A DNA stretch of 32,823 nt from Pararcticibacter amylolyticus (GTDB taxonomy: Bacteria > Bacteroidota > Bacteroidia > Sphingobacteriales > Sphingobacteriaceae): positions 231,666-264,488 of the forward strand of contig NZ_QEAS01000003.1 of the NCBI RefSeq assembly GCF_003130405.1, read 5' to 3'. A program made the translations under genes and the position numbers. The number at the start of each line of letters is the position of its first letter. Positions within the stretch are counted from its first letter, which is position 1. The notes beneath the pieces were generated by a model. The model was not told the DNA's origin and did not search any database. It was given only the letters and a program-made list of their open reading frames with translations. Shown here piece by piece: positions 26,337 through 32,823 of the stretch.

Positions 26337-26358
26337 ATTATCGCAATATTGCAATAAT
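26337..26358. promoter_or_regulatory. Second ArsR operator, before arsM
   Basis: A near-perfect 22-base palindrome with core ATCGCAATATTGCAAT, sharing the CGYAATATTGCRAT core with the arsR site. It lies 20 bases before the arsM ATG and gives a separate control point within the operon. Confidence 0.65.
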
Positions 26359-26377
26359 ACAATTAATAAAGAAAGTT

Positions 26378-27223
26378 ATGAGTACCGAAAATGAACTGAA
26401 AGAACTGGTAAAGCAGAAATACAGCGAGATTGCTTTACAAGCTAAGGAAGATAACCAGGCATCATGTTGTGGTTCTTCCTGTTGCTCCACGGAAGTGTAT
26501 AACATCATGAGTGATGATTATACGCAACTGGAAGGCTATAATGCTGATGCCGATCTGGGCTTAGGTTGCGGCCTGCCAACTGCTTTTGCAGGCATAAAAA
26601 AAGGGGATGTAGTGATTGACCTGGGTAGCGGTGCAGGTAATGATGCTTTTATTGCCCGCGCGGAAACCGGCAAAACCGGTAAGGTGATCGGCATTGACTT
26701 TACTCCTGCCATGATCGATAAGGCACGTCAAAATGCGGAAAAGCTGGCTTTTCATAATGTCGAGTTCCGTCAGGGAGATATTGAAGCGATGCCGGTCACG
26801 GCGAATGCCGCTGATGTGATCGTAAGTAATTGTGTGCTGAACTTAGTGCCGAATAAAGCCGGAGTGTTTAAAGAGATCTTCCGTGTATTGAAACCGGGGG
26901 GGCATTTCAGTATTTCTGATATTGTTCTGGAGGGTGAATTGCCTGTAGGTATCCAGAGTGCCGCTGAAATGTATGCGGGTTGTGTTTCCGGTGCCATTCA
27001 GAAACAGGATTATATGGGTTTAATCGATGCTGCCGGTTTTACAGGCATATTGATACAGAAGCAGAAGGCGATTATTATACCGGATGATATATTGAGCAGT
27101 TACCTTTCTCTGGAGCAAATGGCAGCTTTCAAAACATCACGAACCGGCATCTATAGCATTACTGTATATGCTGAGAAGCCGGCGGATGCAGAGGCTTGCT
27201 GCGCTCCGGGCTGTTGCAGTTAA
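26378..27223 (+). CDS. arsM: Arsenite methyltransferase
   Basis: 281 residues, SAM-dependent As(III) S-adenosylmethionine methyltransferase; it makes methylated, partly volatile arsenicals in the cytosol. SAM motif I is VIDLGSGAGNDAF (79-91). The three conserved arsenic-ligand cysteines are C64 (LGLGCGLP), C152 (VSNCVLNL) and C202 (YAGCVSGA), matching the known C72/C174/C224 set of algal ArsM. Cys pairs near the N terminus (CCGSSCC) and C terminus (CCAPGCC) may also bind As(III). 57 bases after arsR with its own ArsR palindrome; 18 bases before arsC. Confidence 0.96.
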   Translation: MSTENELKELVKQKYSEIALQAKEDNQASCCGSSCCSTEVYNIMSDDYTQLEGYNADADLGLGCGLPTAFAGIKKGDVVIDLGSGAGNDAFIARAETGKTGKVIGIDFTPAMIDKARQNAEKLAFHNVEFRQGDIEAMPVTANAADVIVSNCVLNLVPNKAGVFKEIFRVLKPGGHFSISDIVLEGELPVGIQSAAEMYAGCVSGAIQKQDYMGLIDAAGFTGILIQKQKAIIIPDDILSSYLSLEQMAAFKTSRTGIYSITVYAEKPADAEACCAPGCCS

Positions 27224-27241
27224 ACTTATTCAAACAACAAT

Positions 27242-27658
27242 ATGAAGAAAATCTTAGTACTCTGTACCGGCAATAGCTGCCGTAGCCAATTAGCAGAAGG
27301 TTATCTGCGCCATTTTGCAGGAGGTAGAGCGGAGGTGTATAGCGCGGGTGTAGAAACGCACGGCGTGAACCCTCGCGCCATTGCTACTATGCAGGAGGAT
27401 GGTATCGATATATCAGGCCATACTTCCAGCAACATGGATCAATACAAGGATATTGATTTCGATTATGTGATCACCGTTTGCGATAATGCTAAAGAGCGTT
27501 GCCCCTTTTTTCCATCAAAGGCACAGAAGTTTCACCACAACTTTCCTGACCCGGCAAAAGCTGCAGGTACTGAAGCAGAGATTGTGGAACAGTTCAGGGC
27601 GGTGCGTGAGCAGATCAAGGCGTATAGCCGGGACTTCATAAAACAGAATATAGCCTAA
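27242..27658 (+). CDS. arsC: Arsenate reductase, thioredoxin-linked
   Basis: 138 residues, low-molecular-weight-phosphatase fold of the Staphylococcus/Bacillus ArsC class. The P-loop CTGNSCRS has nucleophile C8 and C13, and the relay pair is C80 and C87 ([12 protein letters not shown]), as in the C10/C15/C82/C89 set of the family. Reduces arsenate to arsenite in the cytosol, with thioredoxin resetting the disulfide. One base separates its stop from the acr3 ATG. Confidence 0.96.
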   Translation: MKKILVLCTGNSCRSQLAEGYLRHFAGGRAEVYSAGVETHGVNPRAIATMQEDGIDISGHTSSNMDQYKDIDFDYVITVCDNAKERCPFFPSKAQKFHHNFPDPAKAAGTEAEIVEQFRAVREQIKAYSRDFIKQNIA

Positions 27659-27659
27659 C

Positions 27660-28733
27660 ATGAGTGCCAACAATTGCAGCCCTGCGGCAGAAAGGAAGCG
27701 GCTTGGCTTTCTGGACAGGTATTTAACACTATGGATCTTCCTGGCTATGGTAATCGGTGTCGCTTTGGGATATTTCATGCCTTCTTCTGCCGTATGGATC
27801 AATAGTTATAGCAGTGGTACTACCAATATACCGCTGGCTGTGGGACTGATCCTGATGATGTACCCGCCATTGGCAAAGGTGAAATATGAGCATATTGGCA
27901 AGGTGTTCCAGAATTTTAGAGTACTGGTGACCTCGCTGCTACTCAATTGGATCATCGGGCCGGTTTTAATGTTTGTACTGGCGCTGTTTTTTCTGAAAGG
28001 CTATCCTGAGTATATGACTGGCCTAATCCTGATCGGGCTGGCACGTTGCATCGCTATGGTGGTGGTATGGAATGAACTAGCAGAAGGAAACAGGGAATAT
28101 GCAGCTGGTCTGATTGCTTTAAACAGCATTTTCCAGGTGTTGCTGTACAGTGTGTATGCCTATATGTTCATTACGGTCTTACCGCCGCTTTTTGGCGTGA
28201 CTGGCCTGGATGTGAATATTACCATTGGGGAGATAGCAAAGAGTGTGGGTATTTACCTGGGTATTCCTTTTGCTGCCGGTGTAATTAGTAGATATGCACT
28301 GATCGCCCTAAAAAGTGAAAGCTGGTATCAGGATCGTTTCATCCCGCTTATTTCTCCTATTACATTGATTGCTTTGCTGTTTACCATCGTGGTCATGTTC
28401 AGCCTCAAAGGTGAACTGATTATACAGTTGCCGGCGGATGTACTGCGGATTGCTGTACCATTGGTGAGCTACTTTGCACTGATGTTTGTAGTGAGCTTTT
28501 TGGCTGGTAAGAAAGCGGGCGCTGACTATTCGCAAAGTGCATCAATAGCTTTTACGGCTGCCGGAAATAACTTCGAACTGGCGATTGCTGTGGCTATCGG
28601 GGTTTTCGGGATCAACAGTGGTCAGGCTTTCGTAGGCGTGATTGGCCCATTGGTGGAAGTACCTGCATTGATTGCGTTGGTGAATCTCGCCTTCTGGTTC
28701 AAAAGGAAATACTACAGTAATACAGCTGCATAA
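27660..28733 (+). CDS. acr3: Arsenite efflux permease, Acr3 type
   Basis: 357 residues, about ten membrane helices, inner membrane, proton-driven export of As(III). Family marks: the Cys of helix 4, C130, in [23 protein letters not shown]; and [19 protein letters not shown] near the C terminus with the conserved Glu. Nothing resembling ArsA (ATPase) is present, as expected for Acr3. Last gene of the operon. Confidence 0.95.
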   Translation: MSANNCSPAAERKRLGFLDRYLTLWIFLAMVIGVALGYFMPSSAVWINSYSSGTTNIPLAVGLILMMYPPLAKVKYEHIGKVFQNFRVLVTSLLLNWIIGPVLMFVLALFFLKGYPEYMTGLILIGLARCIAMVVVWNELAEGNREYAAGLIALNSIFQVLLYSVYAYMFITVLPPLFGVTGLDVNITIGEIAKSVGIYLGIPFAAGVISRYALIALKSESWYQDRFIPLISPITLIALLFTIVVMFSLKGELIIQLPADVLRIAVPLVSYFALMFVVSFLAGKKAGADYSQSASIAFTAAGNNFELAIAVAIGVFGINSGQAFVGVIGPLVEVPALIALVNLAFWFKRKYYSNTAA

Positions 28734-28836
28734 AATCAAAAATTCCAATTTATTCGGGTCAATCTGTTCATAAATGAAAGGTATGTGGTTAAAACTCTAT
28801 TTCCATACCTGATTCACTGATCCTTTTGTATTGCTT

Positions 28837-28863
28837 TTGGAGGTTACTGGGAGGTTACCGAAA
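28837..28863 (+). repeat. Middle 27-bp direct repeat
   Basis: Matches the left copy in the pattern TTGGAGGTTACTG, GG, GAGGTTACCGAAA, with an extra shared TATTGCTTTTGG lead-in. It lies just before the tRNA terminator. Confidence 0.6.
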
Positions 28864-28895
28864 AAAAAGGCACTTACTTTGATTTGTAAGTGCCT
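28860..28895 (-). terminator. Terminator downstream of the tRNA-Ala fragment
   Basis: On the minus strand AGGCACTTAC pairs with GTAAGTGCCT around an eight-base loop, followed by a run of eight T's. This is the position of a normal tRNA terminator for the tRNA read on this strand. Confidence 0.85.
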
Positions 28896-28905
28896 GATTT
28901 TCAAG

Positions 28906-28947
28906 TGGAGAATATCGGAGTCGAACCGATGACCTCTTGCATGCCAT
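28906..28947 (-). pseudogene. tRNA-Ala(GGC) 3' fragment, likely attachment site
   Basis: On the minus strand the sequence begins at the anticodon loop ATGGCAT (anticodon GGC), then the 3' stem GCAAG, variable loop AGGTC, T-arm ATCGG-TTCGACT-CCGAT and acceptor strand ATTCTCC with discriminator A. The 5' half (acceptor, D-arm, CTTGC stem) is missing, replaced by unrelated sequence. A split exactly in the anticodon loop is how tyrosine recombinases use tRNA genes. A complete functional tRNA is not here. Confidence 0.8.
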
Positions 28948-29062
28948 CCAGTCTGAAACAGATTTAAAACAACATTAAACAAAACGCAAAATACTAATTA
29001 TCAATACTTTTAAAACTTTATACTTTCAAAATTATGCTCCTTTAAACCGCTTTTAACCATCT

Positions 29063-29089
29063 TTGGAGGTCATCGAAAGGTCATCGAAA
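29063..29089 (+). repeat. Right 27-bp direct repeat
   Basis: TTGGAGGTCATCG, AA, AGGTCATCGAAA: the third copy of the arsenic-island repeat, on the far side of the tRNA fragment, 116 bases from it. The half-site has drifted from AGGTTAC to AGGTCATC. Confidence 0.55.
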
Positions 29090-29214
29090 ATTCTTGAAAA
29101 ACCTGCTAACACACGAGAGCTTGATTTTGATCTAAGGTAATATACCCAATCATCAATTAAAATCAAAGCCCCAATGCGTTAGCTTCGACTAAAAAATAAT
29201 GAATACAAAGAAGA

Positions 29215-29769
29215 TCACAAACTTTCTTCTATTTTCCTTATCTTTTTTATGATCTCTCTTTTGGAAAAATTGCTGAATATTCCTCTTTGTCTGTTTGCCA
29301 GATGTTCACGTAATAGATCCAGGGCTTTTCCACGTTCATTGATCGACGCATTCACTAAAGCAAGTCTTGCACGAGAGTCGTTCACAATCGATTTTGCCCA
29401 TCTCATGCCTTCACTGTATTCTCCGTAAGCAATATTATTTATATCTTCCCTGATTATCCTCTGTAATTGGTCTATAGCGTCTTTTTCCCGGCCTGGAATA
29501 ACACTCAAAACAACGGCATAATTGTCAAGAACTAAATAATCTTGTGGGTTGTCCTGTAATGCTTGTTCAGAAAGTAGTAGCGCTTTCTGGTAGTCTCTTA
29601 ACTCGTAGTAGACACTTGAAAGCATTGTTTTCAGCCAGTATTCATCGGGATACTTTTTAAGTTCTTTTTCTAGAGCAGCCCTTGCTAGCTCCCATTCATC
29701 ATCTTGAAAATAGCTGTTTATTTTTTCAGAAAATTTCAATTTATAATTGTCATTCATTGTCTCTTCCAT
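29215..29769 (-). CDS. TPR-repeat protein, candidate immunity protein for the RHS toxin
   Basis: 184 residues, all-helical, no signal peptide. TPR-like units cover about 15-110: WELARAALEKELKKYPDEYWLKTML, YQKALLLSEQALQDNPQDYLVLD, KDAIDQLQRII. The C-terminal half continues helical with basic ends. The ATG directly follows the RHS stop codon (TAAATG), so the two genes are on one message and coupled. Small genes in this position after RHS toxins usually encode the cognate immunity protein; the assignment rests on position. Internal alternative start at 29757. Confidence 0.8.
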   Translation of the reverse strand: MEETMNDNYKLKFSEKINSYFQDDEWELARAALEKELKKYPDEYWLKTMLSSVYYELRDYQKALLLSEQALQDNPQDYLVLDNYAVVLSVIPGREKDAIDQLQRIIREDINNIAYGEYSEGMRWAKSIVNDSRARLALVNASINERGKALDLLREHLANRQRGIFSNFSKREIIKKIRKIEESL

Positions 29770-32700
29770 TTACTTCTTCTTATTAGGATTATCTTCTTTC
29801 TGAAATTTCTTGTTCTTCTCCCCACGTTTTGAATTCCTTGACGATCCGTATTGCTGACCAGATCTTGTTTTTGTGTGCTTATTCCAATTAGATTTTCTCT
29901 TATTCTTTGTGTGTTCACTTGCAAAGTTAACTTGTGTCTTCTTCTTTTCCTCTTCATCCTTATTAGTATTATTCGGAATATAAGGAGGTGGTGGCATAAA
30001 TGGAGTCTTGAAACCATCAGGAAAATCAGAATATCTCCTTTCCTGATGTACGTTGGATGGAACAAATACCAACCCTGCTGTCAAAACTGCAGCACCTGCG
30101 GCCGAGCCGACAGCTGCTAGGACAGCAGTTATTTTACGGCCTATTATCGTGACCTGCTCAAGAATTACGCTCGCATCTACCAAGCCCGGCTTGGGAATCA
30201 CCAATATTGGGGCGACAGAAGGAGGCTTTGGAGTGGGGAAGAGTACCGGAATTTTACCAATACTATCAGCCATCATTCCATCGGGATCGACCATGAGGAT
30301 GGGATTGTTCAAAACGTAATTATAACCGGAGATGCTTTCATACTCATCTGTTAACGGATCAATGGTTGTAAACCTTCCTATTACCGGATCATAAAACCTG
30401 GCCCCATAATCATATTGATCTGTTAAGACATCCTGCTGTTCTTTTCCATTATATAAATACTTACTTTTTTCTCCTGAAACGAAGAGCGAAGCGTTTAGAC
30501 CAAATGAATAATATTCCTCTTCCTGGATAACATTCCCTGTTGCGTCTGTAACAACTCTCGTATTACCAAGGTGGTCAGGTATATTATATTCGTATCTATA
30601 GCTGCCGTCAGTATTTCTGACGGCCTTTCCTTCTTCTGTATGGACAAAATCGATTGATCCGTTTGTATATTGAATGCCTAAAATGTAATCTTTAGTTGTG
30701 TTTCCCTGAACAGATCGAAGTTTGTCTCCCGTGGCATCATACGTGTAAACTGCACTGACAGCCCCAGTAACTTGCATCGGTAAGTTTAAATAGTTATAAG
30801 AAGTCGTAAGATTTCTTATCCCGTCGACAGTTGTATTGCCATTGGCGTCATACTGAAAACTTCCATTCTTAAACCCACTGACACTGCTTACCCGATTTGC
30901 ATCGTTGGTATAAACAAGCGATCCGTAGTTCCCCCTTGCCAGGTTCTGAATGTTACCCATCTTGTCATAAGAAAGGGTCTCTCCAAGTTTGTTACCCGTA
31001 TGACTGGAGACAGCATTTGTCAGCCTGTTCAAGGCATCATAGCTGTAAGTAAACCATCGGTTACCACTATGGCTACCTGTATATTCCTGTTCGGAAATGT
31101 TCCCATTATACTGCGGTGACGCTCCTTTTGTTGGGTTATTGTAACGCAGTTTGAGATCAAATTTGGGGGTGACGGATGATGTTGTCCAGCCCCTTTCATT
31201 ATAGTTATAAGTTATGGTCTGAGCCGCATTATGAAGCTTCTTTTGCCAGAGTTGCCCAACTTCGTTATAAACATTCTCTGATAGTAATACTTCTGCTGCA
31301 TTGTTGATTCGGTTCCAGGTTTTAACTAACCTATCTAAATGGTCATATTCGTAACGTGTCCTGATGGTAAGTTTACTTCCGGGACTATTGTGATAGTGTG
31401 TAATGGTTTCCTGCTCATCAGTGAATGTATAAGTGGTTAGAACACTATCTACTCCACCTCTGTAATTTTCGCTTTTTACCTGCATCACCCTGCCATCATC
31501 ATCGTAAAACGTCAGACTCCTCAGCATGGTACTTGTACCCAACACCCTTGTCTTTGTCCCAGTCAAAAGGCTGTGAGTTTTCAGGCTTCTTGCAACAGGT
31601 AAAGAACCAAAAACATTACTGCCGGAAAAGGTGTACCCATCATAATAATTAATTGTAAATGCAGTAAAGGAACTGGTGGGAAAACTAAGGTTGCTGTACC
31701 CCTCATTCACACTTCCTCCTAAATATGTCTCCCAGTTTACTGATTGTGAATTAAGGGTATTTTGAAGACTTGCTCTCGATGCGCTATTCTGATATTCTCC
31801 AGTCATCACTTCCCTTTCCAGGCCGTCATATTTGGTAAAGGTCCATTTCCCGCTCAGAGCCTGCTTAGGGTCCTGGACTAACACTAGCTGATCATTCTGA
31901 TTATACACCAGGCTTTCCCATCCGTCTTTTCCGGGGATGCGCTTTTCGATCAGCCGGTTCCTTCCGTCGTAACGGTACTGGTAGCAGTATTTATTGAGTT
32001 TGGTGGCGTCTATGCCTCCGTTGTCGGGTTCTGCTCCGGGTGGCAACACGAAGCTGAGGTTGCCAAAGTCGTCGTAGACATAGTAGGTGGAATAGGGCGT
32101 GCTTTCATCTTTCCAGGTGCGTTTGAGCACTACCTGGCCTTGTTTGTCTTTATATTCTTCGCTGGTACCGGTCTTGCCGCTTGTCCAGTTCTCATCTTTA
32201 TTGATGGTGAGGTAGAGCTGGCTGGCTTCATAGTTACCTGTAGAGTTCAGTGTCCTTTCGTGCTGGTGATCTGCCGTAGTGACGGTTTCTGCCCGGTACA
32301 GGCGCACCGCACGGTCTCCGCTGGCGGTATTGGTGCTGTATTCGACCTTGCCGGTATGACCTGAGCCGCTCACGCCACTTGTGCTGAGCTGCCATGCTGC
32401 GCCGGGGGCCCCTTGTTCTTCAACCCGGTTCAGGGGCGAAGGCTCAAAGCGGGTCTGGGCAAAGGGGTATGGAATGGGGCTTACTCCAGATCCGGGGGAC
32501 GTGTAGTAAACGGGCTGGCTGGTAAGGGCTGCCGGTTTGTAAGAGCCGGTGTTGTTGGCATCGGCATACGGGAGGTATTTCTTTGCTTCCCGGCCGAAGG
32601 CGTCGTATTCGTTGGGGACGACCAGGTCCTTGTTCTGTGAAGGGGCTCCTTTATACTGTACGGTCTGAAGAGGCCTGCCCAGACCATCGAAGTACTGAAT

Positions 32701-32823
32701 GGTGGACTGGACATCGTTGGCGCTTTTGCTTTTGATGTCTGCTGTTCCGTCAAATGGCTTCCTTGGGGTCATCGTCAGGATATAGTTCTGGTCCTGGCTG
32801 GGCTGAGGGCCATTGACCGCCGC
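29770..32823 (-). CDS. RHS-repeat polymorphic toxin, 5' end beyond window
   Basis: At least 1017 residues; the frame is still open at the right edge (17 codons before the first ATG read AAVNGPQPSQDQNYILT), so the real start lies outside. The N-terminal part shown resembles Bacteroidota DUF6443 (QNYILTMTPRKP, YFDGLGRPLQTV). Many YD/RHS repeats follow (YDGLEREVM, YDALNRLTNAV). The RHS core ends with YGARFYDPVIGRFTTIDPL and NYVLNNPILMVDPDGM (about residue 830), beyond which about 165 residues form the variable toxin region: an Ala/Gly-rich hydrophobic stretch (ITAVLAAVGSAAGAAVLTAG), a Pro-rich linker and a very basic end. The toxin class is not recognised. Function: contact-dependent or secreted antibacterial toxin delivered in an RHS shell. 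Confidence 0.93.
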   Translation of the reverse strand, partial: AAVNGPQPSQDQNYILTMTPRKPFDGTADIKSKSANDVQSTIQYFDGLGRPLQTVQYKGAPSQNKDLVVPNEYDAFGREAKKYLPYADANNTGSYKPAALTSQPVYYTSPGSGVSPIPYPFAQTRFEPSPLNRVEEQGAPGAAWQLSTSGVSGSGHTGKVEYSTNTASGDRAVRLYRAETVTTADHQHERTLNSTGNYEASQLYLTINKDENWTSGKTGTSEEYKDKQGQVVLKRTWKDESTPYSTYYVYDDFGNLSFVLPPGAEPDNGGIDATKLNKYCYQYRYDGRNRLIEKRIPGKDGWESLVYNQNDQLVLVQDPKQALSGKWTFTKYDGLEREVMTGEYQNSASRASLQNTLNSQSVNWETYLGGSVNEGYSNLSFPTSSFTAFTINYYDGYTFSGSNVFGSLPVARSLKTHSLLTGTKTRVLGTSTMLRSLTFYDDDGRVMQVKSENYRGGVDSVLTTYTFTDEQETITHYHNSPGSKLTIRTRYEYDHLDRLVKTWNRINNAAEVLLSENVYNEVGQLWQKKLHNAAQTITYNYNERGWTTSSVTPKFDLKLRYNNPTKGASPQYNGNISEQEYTGSHSGNRWFTYSYDALNRLTNAVSSHTGNKLGETLSYDKMGNIQNLARGNYGSLVYTNDANRVSSVSGFKNGSFQYDANGNTTVDGIRNLTTSYNYLNLPMQVTGAVSAVYTYDATGDKLRSVQGNTTKDYILGIQYTNGSIDFVHTEEGKAVRNTDGSYRYEYNIPDHLGNTRVVTDATGNVIQEEEYYSFGLNASLFVSGEKSKYLYNGKEQQDVLTDQYDYGARFYDPVIGRFTTIDPLTDEYESISGYNYVLNNPILMVDPDGMMADSIGKIPVLFPTPKPPSVAPILVIPKPGLVDASVILEQVTIIGRKITAVLAAVGSAAGAAVLTAGLVFVPSNVHQERRYSDFPDGFKTPFMPPPPYIPNNTNKDEEEKKKTQVNFASEHTKNKRKSNWNKHTKTRSGQQYGSSRNSKRGEKNKKFQKEDNPNKKK

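Larger units (their letters stand above)
28734..29214. other. Region between the ars operon and the RHS cassette, with integration scar
   Basis: 481 bases without a gene. It contains the 27-bp repeat (28837-28863), a terminator (28860-28895), the 3' part of a tRNA-Ala(GGC) gene (28906-28947) and a third repeat copy (29063-29089). No coding signal; a good place for a recombination junction. Confidence 0.7.

Noticed and set aside
28906-28947. Functional tRNA-Ala gene
   Set aside because: The 5' half is absent: no D-arm, 5' acceptor strand or 5' anticodon stem is found within 100 bases.
29754-30065. 103-codon minus-strand frame overlapping the RHS 3' end
   Set aside because: Lies entirely inside the RHS toxin tail in another frame; composition reflects the A-rich coding sequence.

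Overview
The window looks like a chromosomal segment of a Bacteroidota bacterium, most likely in the Chitinophagaceae/Sphingobacteriaceae range. The evidence is a SusB-type GH97 glucosidase, an O/P-type porin, a Bacteroidota-style RHS protein, and repeated TAnnTTTG promoter boxes (the Bacteroidota -7 element) just upstream of start codons. No ribosomal RNA, complete tRNA, CRISPR array, transposase or integrase is visible.

Layout. 1-3300: htpG, with a sigma54-like -24/-12 element in front, converges on an O/P porin. 3487-6557: a small HTH-like protein, then a tight four-gene minus-strand operon (membrane coiled-coil protein, REC-PP2C phosphatase, STAS protein, HATPase kinase) that forms a complete partner-switching module. 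6604-8699: two overlapping family 2 glycosyltransferases, divergent from that operon. 8778-9657: DinB-like and short GNAT proteins. 9689-10028: three copies, in exact 121-bp register, of a small-RNA-like unit with promoter-like boxes, a 5' hairpin and an intrinsic terminator. 10038-13103: LigD (ligase plus polymerase) and a divergent PfkB kinase. 13468-17368: a small unknown protein, GH97, an HxlR regulator and a secreted esterase.

17491-25495 is an accessory-looking run of regulator/effector cassettes: AraC then SDR, SDR then AraC, Crp/Fnr then SDR, and AraC then MFS pump. The Crp/Fnr and SDR genes share a palindromic operator, TTTACCAnnTGGTAAA. Short gene remnants lie between the Crp and MFS genes.

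25766-29089 is an arsenic-resistance island. The operon arsR-arsM-arsC-acr3 detects arsenite, methylates it, reduces arsenate and exports arsenite. ArsR-type palindromes lie before arsR and before arsM. The operon is bracketed by 27-bp imperfect direct repeats. Beside the right-hand repeat is the 3' part of a tRNA-Ala(GGC) gene, cut at the anticodon loop, which is the signature of a tyrosine-recombinase attachment site. Beyond it an RHS polymorphic-toxin gene runs off the right edge, with a TPR gene (candidate immunity gene) fused directly to its stop codon.

The observations most worth following are the tandem small-RNA array, the tRNA-Ala attachment scar with arm-like repeats, the RHS/TPR pair with an unclassified basic toxin tail, and the partner-switching operon with a membrane partner. 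All functional statements come from reading the sequence; no database search was run.
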